From contig LUCW03000205.1 of NCBI GenBank assembly GCA_001586965.3, positions 1 to 64,000 on the forward strand: DNA of 64,000 bases, read 5' to 3'. The first letter of the stretch is position 1. Every line of letters starts with the position of its first letter. Source of the stretch: Sphaeroforma sirkka. Its lineage: Eukaryota > Opisthokonta > Ichthyosporea > Ichthyophonida. A model generated the notes under the pieces. That model ran no database searches, was not told the DNA's origin, and saw only the letters and a list, made by a program, of their open reading frames with translations. Shown piece after piece: positions 53,799 through 64,000 of the stretch. Made by a program: the position numbers and the translations under genes.

Positions 53799-54392
53799 TG
53801 TAAACTTCGATGGAAATTACTAGGTTTCAAACTATATTAAACTAAAATACAATTTAGTCAGTTAGGATTTAGCAGTGGTAGCTTGTGTAAGAATGATCGG
53901 GACTGCCTCTTGTTAAGAGCCTAAATATCCTCGATCACACAGGGCGTACCTCTAGCTGTTCTTTATTGAATAATTTTCACTAGAAGTACTAAATGTTCAT
54001 GACCACTTGCCTAATTTGTAAATAGACATAATAACGTAAGTCACGTTAATACATTAGCTGATATAAATAAAGTTCCATCTGAAGAAAAGTTAAAAAAAGA
54101 AAAAGACTTATTGGATTTTGGAGATTGGCGGGAGGACCAAAATCAATAAGTAGTAGTTCGGAGATTATAAAATTTAGTTTATAATATCCTACATCTACTA
54201 ATGTCTCAAATAGGTCCAAGTAGATGAGTCATACCAAATACTCAGGCTATTGGAGCCATCAAAGTGAATTTAGAACACTTTGGAAATATTGGAAAAAGAG
54301 CTTGTACTAATTATTTAAAATACAAATAAAAACCAATGTATTATCTCAATTGATCTTGATATTTTAGACTGACCGGAGGCCGTATTTCTACA
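53799..54392 (-). repeat. 3' LTR of the Ty3/Gypsy element
   Basis: 594 bp, starting TGTAAACTTCGATGGAAATT on the plus strand and ending GTATTTCTACA. It is almost identical to 60865-61462. Confidence 0.95.
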
Positions 54393-54519
54393 TAGCCCCC
54401 AGTAGCTTTTAGAACTACGAACGTACGTTAAGATACGATCTAGTTGGTAAAGCGAAAACCAAAGTAAAAACGGTTTCGGTCATGACTTATCGAGTAAGTA
54501 TGTGCCTATATGTACGAGT

Positions 54520-57500
54520 TCAAGACTCATGTTGCACTCTATGTCGTTTAGTATTTGGTCCAGTAACCATTTCCGATGTAGGCGCCTTACGTTTATTATT
54601 TGGTAAGGTATTAGCCAAAGGCTGTTCTTCATTAGTAAGTAAGTTTGAACAATTTTCTGCACTGTTGGTAAGCAGATCAGAAAGTTTAGTCACGTAGGAA
54701 GTAGGTGGCAAATAGGGAATTTCAGATCCGTCAGGGTTTGTAGTCACCTGAGGAAACCCTTTTCGTTTATCTCGTGTGTTCTTATGTAAACGCTTATTCC
54801 ATTTCTTATTAAAGATACGAAGAAAGTCGCGAGATTCACGAAATGCATCGGAGGTTAGCCAAGCTACTGTCCCATCCATGAAACGGGTCTTGTAGTAAGT
54901 GTAACCGTCTTCGGATGTTTTGTCAATTATATCTTTGACTTGTGACTCCATAACTGGTACATCAGAATCAAATGAGCGAGCGAATGAGAGTTCGGAGGTA
55001 GGGATACGGTGAGTGCCTAGATTGGTTGCGCTAGTACCATCAATGTTATTCACTTCGTAAGTATCACTCTTCTCATCATGGTAGGAAATAACAAAAGGTC
55101 CTATCGTCCTAGAAGAGAGTTCGGTAACGTTGGCGTTTCGATTTATAATGTTAACGTAATCGCCGACTTTGAACTGAACAATGTTCTTAGTGTTATTCCA
55201 TCGGTCATACGCTTTAAGTAGGACGCGATTCTTGTGCTCGAGTAAACAGGGGTAAACAACGTTCTGCATATGCTCGATCTTTTGAAGCCACGGGGTAGCG
55301 TGATTCTCGGGCGCAGTTTTATCAAACGTTGCTTGTAATTCACTATAGCGGCCAAAGAAATAGTGAAACGGGAGTGTTCCAGTTTGAGGATTCATGCAGT
55401 TATTCATTTGAGTCTGAACCCATTTCAAATGATAAGGCCACATATCCTCAACGTCGTCTAGTGCGGTACGCAAGAGTTTCTTAAGTTCTCTATGACGTGT
55501 CTCATTTGCACCCTGCGTTTGAGGTTTGTAAGGAACACCACGCCTATGGGTCATGCCTGATACGAGTATAAGTGCCTCCATTACGTCGGTACAAAACTCA
55601 CTACCGTTATCAGAACATAGTACTCGGGGAAACCGAAGTCATTAAAGACGTGATAGCATAATTCTGCCACTGTTTGTGGACGTTTGTTCGGTATTGCATA
55701 AAGCAAGTTATAGCCCGAAGCCACACATAAGAAATGACAGATATATACATCGCCAGTATGCTTGGATCGCGGGAGTTTAACCAAATCGACTATGACTCGG
55801 CGCATCGGTTGGTCTTCTGTCACACTTTTAGGGGTGCCCAACCGTATCGCTTGATCTGGTTCTTTTCACAATCAGTACAGCGTCGGTATACTTCACGTAT
55901 GGTTTCTTTCAGCGCCGGGTGATCAAGCCCTGCACGAATAGCCATTTTATAAGTATGCTCATATGCTCGATGCGTTAAATTATGTATAATTTTAACTCTA
56001 CTTTCGAGCTCCTCTAAGTCAGTCAGATTCTGCGTAACGCTGGCTGGATGAACCATAGTCCTGTTGGAAAGGGCAACCTCAGTATCAGGAGGGGTAGAGT
56101 CCTGAGATACATAATTGACAACATTGGATTGTTGAAGTATCTTCTTCAGTTGTTTCGCCACTCCTGGCTGTTCTTTAAGCAGCGCTTTAAGTAGTTGAGT
56201 GCGAGCTTCAGGTTCTCTTAGAGTTTTGAGTCTTTGATCCATGGCCTTAGCTAGTTCCATGTTTTTTTACGATCTAATGCCGTTTCAATCGGCATTACCT
56301 CGACTGCAATCTTGTTGGGTGCATGTGTTGTACGAGTCTTGAGCTTTTGTTCAAACTCTTTAGACTCCTCTAGTTTAGCTAAGAATTCGGTTGAGGGTTT
56401 CCACTTAGTGGTACCTGCAGGACCGATGCGACAAACAATGGTGTGTTTCCAAGGCGTCTTCTTAATAGAATAGGATCCCTGATACAAGAACGTGTCGGTT
56501 TCACGGTCGACATAAATAGGTTCGTCTTGAATCATATTAATTAAATCACGTATCCATGGATCGGAGTTACGTAAGGGACAACACAGCGTAATGGTAGATT
56601 TAGTAATATTAACATAATTTAACAACTGTGCGATAAGTTGACAAGGTGGGTTAGCCCACGCATTATGCTTTGATAAGTCAAGCTGAAATGCATCACCTTT
56701 AGGATGAGTCAACGACCTATATTCAGAAACCTGTTTGTTATGTTCTGCGGCAAACATATCAACAGTAAATGGACCCCATCGTGATTGAGCGAGGTTAAAC
56801 CATTTCTTATTTAGCATCCAATCGGTTGCTAATAACTCTTTGACTGTTTTCTGGTAGTCGGGCACAAGTCGAGAGAGCATGTCAGGAAGATGGTTATGTA
56901 TTCCTGGAATGTGTGTTATATTAAAAGCGAACTTGGCAATAATGTCATGCCAGCGGCTCACCAACTGTGAATCAGGGTTCATATCTTTTAAGTATGTTAA
57001 AGACTTTTGATCACAGGCGACAGTAAAGTAACTTCCATAAAGGTAGTCTTTAAACTGTCTTAGCGCAGTAACTATAGCAAAGGAGCTCTTGTTTAACGGT
57101 AGGGTAATTCCGTTGACTCTTATTATAACTCTTGCTAAAGAATTGTATGTAGCGCGGTTTACCATTTATCGTTTGGTAAAGCACTCCACCTACCGCTCGA
57201 TCTGAAGCGTCGGTTGCTACTTGAATGGGACACCATCCACAGGGTACTGCATGATGGGTGCGTCCATTACTTTACTTTTGACTAGTTTAAATGCATCATC
57301 ACATTCTTTAGTCCAAAGCTTTCCCAAAGGTCCTTTGTGCAGCCGTAGGTGACTGAAAGGCTTTAAGTAATGAGAAAGATGCGGTACCGAATCCGAGAAG
57401 AAGTTAACAAACCCACACACAGAGTTCACATCTCTTCCAGTAATTGGTGTTGATAAATCCAACAGAAACTGTTTCTTGCCAGGATCAATTTCTACCCCTG

Positions 57501-58733
57501 CTGCAGATACTTTGTAGCCAAGTAAGTGTATAGTATCTTTAGCAAAAGAACACTTGTCTTCGTTAATCTTAAGTTTAGCATGATTAAGTCGCTTTAAGAC
57601 TTCTTTAACGAGTTTAGCATGTTCATGTGCTGTCTTTGTAAAGATAACTATATCATCTAAATAGACTGATACGTTATACGACAGGTCCGCAAATAGTTCC
57701 ATCATAACTTGTTGGAAGAAAGAAGGTAACATGTGTAAGCCTTCAGGTGCACCTTTAAACTGGTACTTCTTACCTTGCCAAGTAAAGGAAAAGTATTTCC
57801 TATGAGGCTGATATATTTGTAGTTGATGGAATGCAGCTTTTAAGTCTATCTTTGAAAAGATAGTCGCACCTCCATTTTGCGTAGTATCTCGCTTATCTTA
57901 GGTAAGGGAAAACTATGTTGCGGAATTAGTTTGTTGATTGGCGACAGGTCTAGTACTACTCTTGTTTTACTAAACGTTCCATCAGATTTATATTGATCGA
58001 CCGCTAAGAGAGCTAAGTTAACTGGGGTTGCATCATAATTGATTTCAATTAGACCCTGTTTTAACCAATCTTCGATTTGGGTTTTGACAACGTCTTTGTG
58101 TCTCCAACTCACGTAGTTATGTGAAGGACACTTTAACTTAGAGAAGTCGACGTTTGTTAAGTCAAGTCTAACGTACCCATTAGAGAACTTAAACATACAC
58201 CAGTCAGTTATTGCAATCTTCCTGTTTTGTATAATTAAGTCCATAATTATATCGGTGAAGTGCGGAATCATATCCTTTGCTTCACCTTCCGGAGGTTTAG
58301 GTATCTTTAACATATTATCATCTGACTGATCTTTATTCGGGTCCAGCCCATTAGGCAGACCAGTGAGTGTTATACCTAAACTGAGAAGATCAGTCATACC
58401 TATAATTAAATCGTATTTCTGAGACATGTCAGTAACGATTAGGTGAGTCTTCACTTCTCTTCTATCTGACAGCATTATGTGTGCATAGTCAATGGCTTGT
58501 TCGCAAGTAGTAACTTTGCCATTTCCCAAGATTAAATCAGTTGTTTCGTTATGGACAGCCATATCTGTAGCGTAGGCTACTCGGCATGAGATAGCAGAGA
58601 CTTCAGCCCCTGGATCAAATAGTGCCATAACTTTTTTTTCTCCATTTACGAAAACTGTTTGAAAGATACGTTCATCTCCTTTGGTATAGATTTTATTGAA
58701 CATTTTCTCATAATCTTGCTCTAGTGCGCACAT
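54520..58733 (-). pseudogene. pol region of the LTR element
   Basis: Parts in transcriptional order: aspartic protease with ALFDPGAEVSAIS (about 58616); reverse transcriptase with VYLDDIVIF (about 57670); RNase H ending near THIPGIHNHLPDMLSRL (about 56880). Then comes a segment with FTVDMFAAEHN and AWANPPCQLI (about 56800-56520) that resembles the Dam-like methyltransferase domain known from DIRS elements. The integrase zinc region ends in CTDCEKNQ, its core includes VIVDLVKLPRSKHTGD and PYKPQTQGANE, and a GPY/F-like part and a chromodomain-like end follow (VKDIID, TRFMDGTVAWL). Broken into several frames, fossil. Confidence 0.85.
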
Positions 58734-58941
58734 ATGGTACTGTCAGTGCTTAACTTGGACGTCTGGTAAGTCCTTGCAATCCTCTTTGTGCCAACCGTTA
58801 GTACCCCTTGCAAGTAGCACACTCTTTCATATAGTGTCCAAAATCTGGCTTTGCCTGGTGCACACTTAACAGGGTCGTGTCTACCATTCCACTTGCCATT
58901 ACGTTTTGTGAGGTTGTAACCACACTTCTTGCAAGGCGCTC

Positions 58942-60783
58942 TCACCTTCTTATCACCTTTCGGTTCGGTAGAAGTAGAGCCAGTACCCCTCCAGTAGTAG
59001 TGCGAGGTTTCTTAGTACTACGCGCAGTATTAGTCTCTACTGCGTTTCGCTTAGTGGGCTGGGTGTAGCTCGTGGTACTAAGTACTCTAGTAGAGGAATT
59101 GGTATGCTTGTGTACTATCTTCTCAAAGACAGACCAAGGCATAGATCGCAAATCACCATAGGCGATGATGTCATCATTGACTTTCTTAAAGAGGTTAGCT
59201 CCCAGAGTCTCCATCATCTGACAAATTAATAAATATTCGCCAGTATAGGTACGACCACCCATCCGTGTATTCATATGTGTCATATGAGCTAGAGCACCTC
59301 GAATAGTGGTATCGTTCGCAAAGAACTTGCGAGACTCTAGAAGTTCACGGTCACGTGCATCTTCAAAAAAAGGTGTTAAGTATATTATCACGCAACTGGT
59401 GCCAGGGTAGGGCTTTCCAGTTGGGCTCATGAGCCTTCAAGATAGTTCGCCATTCACCTGGCTCACAGAAATGAATAAAGGCATTCATCATCTGCTTATC
59501 CCTAAGGCTGGCAGACTCCTTAAGTTGGTCGAAGGCCTTCAGTGTCTCCACTGTACTCTCATTAGTAGAGAAATCGACCTCAGCCTGCGCGTTACCTAGC
59601 TGCTTTATAAAGCTTGGTTCTAAGTGTTCACGAGGCTCATGCTCAGTGCTACGGGCTGCTAGTGCCAAGATGGTGTCTATTTCCTTTCTCTTGTTATCGA
59701 TTAGATAGCGAATGTTATCCGCTTTCCTATCGTCAAGGTCAGAGTCATTCAATAGACGGTCCTCAAGGACTTGCATACCAGAGCGTAATAGCCTGAGACG
59801 AGTATGTCTGGTTCTCACTTCCTCATCCTCAGGATTAGAGCGGGAACTCTCTAACGAGGTACTGGTGTAGCGATTGCCAAAATCGTGATTACCAGGGTTA
59901 GTTGGCAAATGAGGGTCGATATTACGAGGATGGTAAGCCTCATCGAGTTCCATACGATCATATCCTCTGACAGGGTTAGGTTTGTCAAGAGGATGGTCGA
60001 TGGTAGCATCAGAGCTATAGAGATTAGATTTTGAAATATTATCTCTCGCCAGTGGTAATTGGCTTAGTGGTAAACATACTGGCTGGTAAACCAGTAGGTC
60101 TCGGGTTCGAAACCCGGCCCGAAATTTTTTTTTCTTCTTCGGTATAGGAAGAATATCAGCCAAGTGGGACACGATAGAGGGGTCCACAACTGCTGCTGCC
60201 GCTAGCTCCTTCAAGAGCGCTTCAGTGCGGTTCAATTGGCGTTGAGATTGAGAGGATCCAGCCACTCGTTGTCGAGTTATGGCGTCCTCAGCTTCGGCCC
60301 CAAGATTTGAGCTGAATGGAATGGCTTCTCCATCGATGGCGAAACCGAAATTTTCGGACAGGTCCAATACTTCCTTTTCACGCCGGATTTGTGCTGGAGT
60401 GTCCTTTAGATGTGGAGTTATAATGCCCCCCGACATTCGTATCCACGAATTTTCCAGCCTTTCGACGTTTATCCCCAATATTTGACGGCACGTGGTCAGG
60501 GGGGGCAAGCTGGGGTCCTGAGCTTCACTCCTAGGTGTGATACACGGACGCTGGCGAGCCTTTCCGCGGTAGTAGATACCTCTTCTTCCAAGGCTTTAGG
60601 ATCCGACGAGTCATCCTCAGAATAATCCTCTGTACCAACCTCAGAATTTGCTTCCCCAACAGTATCCTCGGCAGGCTCAACTCCAGACAGGCTAGGTGTT
60701 TCCACAGGGACCTCAGGAACCTCGGCAGGCTTAGCAGGCTTAGAGCTAGCGGCTCCCTTGCCTTTAGAAGTACCCTTAGCCAT
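58942..60783 (-). pseudogene. gag region of the LTR element
   Basis: It begins with an acidic, Pro/Glu-rich leader (PAEVPEVPVETPSLSG) and contains a central helical domain that ends near AFIHFCEPGEWRTILKAHEP. A basic stretch (NAVETNTARSTKKPRTTTGG) follows. A short zinc-type segment with CKKCGY and HDPVKC lies just downstream (about 58880-58945). This is a structural polyprotein fossil, broken into several frames. Confidence 0.75.
60051..60130 (+). pseudogene. tRNA-like insert antisense within gag, with T9 terminator
   Basis: The plus strand has a box A match (TGGCTTAGTGG), an anticodon-arm-like hairpin ACTGG/CCAGT around CTGGTAAA, and a strong box B (GGGTTCGAAACCC) with T-stem. Nine T residues follow, as after a Pol III gene. 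The acceptor halves do not pair and the anticodon loop has eight bases, so it is a tRNA-derived sequence (retropseudogene or SINE head) rather than a working tRNA. Within gag it is read in antisense. Confidence 0.6.
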
Positions 60784-60864
60784 AGTAATTGCTGGATAGT
60801 AAATTGATGTCAGACAGTCTAGAAGCAGTACACTACTGTAACTACTATTTAACTGAAAAAAATA

Positions 60865-61462
60865 TGTAAACTTCGATGGAAATTACTAGGTTTCAAACTA
60901 TATTAAACTAAAATACAATTTAGTCAGTTAGGATTTAGCAGTGGTAGCTTGTGTAAGAATGATCGGGACTGCCTCTTGTTAAGAGCCTAAATATCCTCGA
61001 TCACACAGGGCGTACCTCTAGCTGTTCTTTATTGAATAATTTTCACTAGAAGTACTAAATGTTCATGACCACTTGCCTAATTTGTAAATAGACATAATAA
61101 CGTAAGTCACGTTAATACATTAGCTGATATAAATAAAGTTCCATCTGAAGAAAAGTTAAAAAAAAAAAAAAAGACTTATTGGATTTTGGAGATTGGCGGG
61201 AGGACCAAAATCAATAAGTAGTAGTTCGGAGATTATAAAATTTAGTTTATAATATCCTACATCTACTAATGTCTCAAATAGGTCCAAGTAGATGAGTCAT
61301 ACCAAATACTCAGGCTATTGGAGCCATCAAAGTGAATTTAGAACACTTTGGAAATATTGGAAAAAAGAGCTTGTACTAATTATTTAAAATACAAAAAAAA
61401 AACCAATGTATTATCTCAATTGATCTTGATATTTTAGACTGACCGGAGGCCGTATTTCTACA
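60865..61462 (-). repeat. 5' LTR of the Ty3/Gypsy element
   Basis: 598 bp, the transcriptional start side of the minus-strand element. It differs from the other LTR mainly in A-run lengths. I could not identify a clear tRNA primer-binding site next to it. Confidence 0.95.
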
Positions 61463-61735
61463 ATGTATTGTTAGGCATGACCGTAACAGGTGTTGATGCT
61501 CACATATATCAGCTTGAAACAACAGGGTGCGGGCTTTGTCGTGTAAATGATGCAGTCGGTGGCGATACCGGTTGTAGCCGCGGGATGGGAGGGTCTGGTG
61601 CTGGGGTGGTGATTGAGACGGGGACACTCGCCGGAGACGGACTACTGGTTCATTCGGAACCACCTGAAGATCGAGGCCAAGCCCGATAGTGTGGTGGTCA
61701 GTGATCACACACTTTACATTTTAGATCAAGCCGGA
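61463..61735 (-). mobile_element. LINE B, endonuclease C-terminal part (upstream of the LTR element)
   Basis: On the minus strand TDHHTIGLGLDLQVVPNEPV gives the DH motif that closes APE endonucleases. A linker follows with a helix (NRYRHRLHHLHDKARTLLFQ), and the sequence then runs into the LTR at 61462. The LINE continues beyond the LTR element at 53798. The 5' part of the LINE is missing. Confidence 0.72.
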
Positions 61736-61969
61736 TAAGCCCACTCTTGACCCGTGTTTTGTTTTGTTTTCATTTCACAGACAGGTTCACAGGCTATTAC
61801 TGACTTAAGGCCCAGTAAGTAAATATATATATAAAGCACCAACCAAATCTGAATGTTTGTAGCATATATGCGCAGATGCATGCACGTCCTTGTATCGAGC
61901 GAATCACGAAGTCGATCTCCGCACTGTTTGTGTAAATTATAAATTTGAAATGGTTGTAGCATATATGCG
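61736..61969. other. Spacer between the two opposed LINE pieces
   Basis: Non-LINE sequence of about 230 bp with a short direct repeat (GTAGCATATATGCGCA near 61858 and 61955). No gene is visible. Confidence 0.4.
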
Positions 61970-62926
61970 CATTCATTCTTTCGGCGGCCACCTATGGTCT
62001 GAATATCGTTTCATGGGCTCCCCCTATCTAGCATGCCGCGCCAAAGCCGTTATACGAGCGGTACAAATCAGCACCAATTCAAGCAGCAGCTATCATAACA
62101 GGCACTATATCTCCAAAACGCCCATACAAGTGCATACGGCTTCTTCGCTTTTGCCGTTTACTTCCAGCTCGTCAATCTGCGGAGTACATTGTTGGCTGCC
62201 TGGGACTACATCTTGATTCAATCAACAGTACAAACTCACTTGCCCCACTTACGAGACCCGGTTGGACACGTAACAGACCTCCGGATAAATTTCCGTTCAG
62301 CATTTACCCTAATCTAGAATCAAAGTGCGGGTGTACATCCCAACACAAAGAGCGCCGTATCTCCGCGAGCAGATCCGAAATAATACCACACAACGTCTCA
62401 TAACCAAGGAGATAGAAGGTAATACTCGCCGCCAACACTACTATCGATTTATAAGGGGTGAACTACCCATCTCGGACCGGGACAAGCCATCCCATGATAG
62501 CTTTACCCATTGCCGCGAACACACCAATCCCCTTTTGTACCATTTTAGCAACCAACACGTTCCTGTTCAAATTGCTTGACTGTCGTACTGGTGGATGCCT
62601 ATGTCCTGTATGCCCTGAATATAAAACTTTTACGTCCAGCCACTTTGCTTGTATCAGTTCTCTGACAAGGCGTATTCTGGTGGGCTCTAATCTACCCCCA
62701 ATCGGCCCGGACTTACTACAACATAATCAGGATCGGCATGATTACCACGACATATGGACTCTCCACGAACTTCTCGGGAGCTTCCTTCTCAATGAACAAC
62801 AGGCACTTATTGATCCCCATCCAGTACTAGTCGATAGATTGATGTTCCCCATATCCCGTCTCGTCACTTTTCTAAAGTACTGTTTCCGAATTTTGGTACA
62901 GAACAAATCTTTGATACTTCCGGTAC
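61970..62926 (+). mobile_element. LINE C, 3' half fragment (plus strand)
   Basis: It starts within the RT thumb (TCGGCGGCCACCTATGGTCT onward) and matches LINE A from about 37220 and LINE B around 52440-52650 (near 90 percent by eye over the shared part). It carries LFKLLDCRTGGCLCPVC, TSSHFACISSLTRRILVGSN and DIWTLHELLGSFLL. Frames are broken at several points. It is cut off at 62926 by a solo LTR. Confidence 0.85.
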
Positions 62927-63518
62927 TGTAAACTTCGATGGAAATTACTAGGTTTCAAACTATAATAAACTAAAATACAATTTAGTCAGTTAGGATTTAG
63001 CAGTGGTAGCTTGTGTAAGAATGATCGGGACTGCCTCTTGTTAAGAGCCTAAATATCCTCGATCACACAGGGCGTACCTCTAGCTGTTCTTTATTGAATA
63101 ATTTTCACTAGAAGTACCAAGTGTTCATGACCACTTGCCTAATTTGTAAATAGACATAATAACGTAAGTCACGTTAATACATTAGCTGATATAAATAAAG
63201 TTCCATCTGAAGAAAAGATAAAAAAAGAAGACTTATTGGATTTTGGAGATTGGCGGGAGGACCAAAACCTGTAAGTAGTAGTTCAGAGATTATAAAATTT
63301 AGCTTATAATATCCTACATCTACTATCGTCTGAAATATATCCAAGTAAATGAGTCATACCAAATACTCAGGCTATTGGAGCCATCAAAGTGAATTTAGAA
63401 CACTTTGGAAATATTGGAAAAAGAGCTTGTACTAAATTATGTAAAATACAAATAAAAACCAATGTATTATCTCAATTGATCTTGATATTTTAGACTGACC
63501 GGAGGCCGTATTTCTACA
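62927..63518 (-). mobile_element. Solo LTR of the Ty3/Gypsy family
   Basis: A 592-bp complete LTR without internal region, starting TGTAAACTTCGATGGAAATT and ending GTATTTCTACA. It has more substitutions relative to the paired LTRs than they have to each other, so it is older. I see no clear target-site duplication (flanks GGTAC and CACTT). Confidence 0.92.
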
Positions 63519-64000
63519 CACTTAAAATAACTGAGTCCCTATGTGTCACAAGCTATGTGGAAAGGCATCATGTGATCAGCGTGAGATTTAGATGTAGAGA
63601 AAGAAATATAATAGCATCGAAGTGTTAAAGTGCTCTGCAGAAGATTTCTTATACTGACCATATGAGTTTTTATCCTGGCCAGCCCAAGCGGCTGCACAAT
63701 AGCACAATCACCTTAAGTATAAAACCAAAGGCGAGGTTGGAAATAAATATATACATTTACACTTTATTTAAAGTCTACTACATTGCATTCTGACATGTTC
63801 TTTAACTTTGCAATTTGAAGCGTATGTTCGGGCTTCTCGCCATGCGAATGCTGATATGTTCACCGTATTGTATATAGCCGGAAATCGGTTAGTGAAGGGC
63901 CGTTGAACAGATAAATGTGACACATATCGCATGTTCTCGGCGTTAACATGTACACATCTGCTACTGATATAGCCACCAGAAATTTAAAATGAAAACTATT
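63519..64000. other. Right flank, with a dispersed repeat also found at 51.95 kb
   Basis: No coding signal. About 63929-63990 (CGCATGTTCTCGGCGTTAAC onward to ATATAGCCACCAGAAAT) resembles 51946-52005. Confidence 0.45.

Larger units (their letters stand above)
53799..61462 (-). mobile_element. Ty3/Gypsy (chromovirus-like) LTR retrotransposon, near full length
   Basis: A 7664-bp element reads on the minus strand between two LTRs of 594 and 598 bp (TGTAGAAATACGG...TTTACA). The 4-bp sequence ATGT flanks both ends as a target-site duplication. The order is gag, zinc-finger region, aspartic protease, reverse transcriptase, RNase H, a Dam-like segment, integrase and a C-terminal chromodomain-like part, which is Ty3/Gypsy order. 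A G-rich purine tract (CTGGGGGCTA) precedes the 3' LTR. The LTRs are almost identical apart from A-run lengths, so insertion was recent. The coding region is nevertheless broken, lying in about nine reading-frame segments, some of which may reflect normal frameshifting. It is a young fossil carrying a tRNA-like insert in gag. Confidence 0.93.

Noticed and set aside
60051-60130. Functional tRNA gene
   Set aside because: Acceptor halves do not pair, the D-stem is degenerate and the anticodon loop has eight bases.
60841-60864. Primer-binding site next to the 5' LTR
   Set aside because: The sequence following the LTR does not match the 3' end of a tRNA that I recognise.

Overview
This window looks like nuclear DNA of an intron-rich unicellular eukaryote. 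Host genes have many phase-consistent introns, often with GTATGT or GTGAGT donors. The sequence also carries APE-type LINEs, a Ty3/Gypsy (chromovirus-like) LTR element, Pol III tRNA genes with T-run terminators and very long (TA)n arrays. An opisthokont or holozoan protist such as an ichthyosporean would fit, but that placement is inference. I see no operons, bacterial signals, rRNA or CRISPR.

Layout. 0-6.3 kb is gene-dense: the first exon of an NDUFA9-like complex I gene (minus), a divergent twin-CX9C protein gene (plus), a small two-exon single-TM gene (minus) and a four-TM protein gene (minus). 6.4-11.5 kb is low-complexity DNA, followed by a microsatellite block. 12.76-19.17 kb holds a 12-exon gene whose N-terminus is a C16orf87/UPF0547-type double CxxC zinc ribbon followed by a long polar tail. 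20.8-24.45 kb is a 3.6-kb AT-rich, largely alternating pyrimidine-purine block. 25.58-31.86 kb is a 9-exon type II membrane glycosyltransferase-like gene; its 3-kb first intron contains several (TA)n arrays and a CG/TG/CA alternating tract.

34.6-40.2 kb is a LINE (ORF1, endonuclease, reverse transcriptase) whose RT region is partly triplicated and which carries a truncated LTR. 41.4-48.8 kb is a recent tandem duplication of a 3.4-kb unit (2.2 copies), with one tRNA-Lys(CTT) per full copy. It runs into a 36-bp minisatellite. 52.4-63.5 kb is a nest: a minus-strand LINE split by a 7.7-kb LTR element (4-bp target duplication), then an oppositely oriented LINE fragment ended by a solo LTR. The LTR element carries a tRNA-like insert antisense to gag and a Dam-like segment between RNase H and integrase.

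The host genes do not form a pathway, apart from the mitochondrial theme at the left end. Exon models were built by eye from splice signals and reading phase, and need transcript support.
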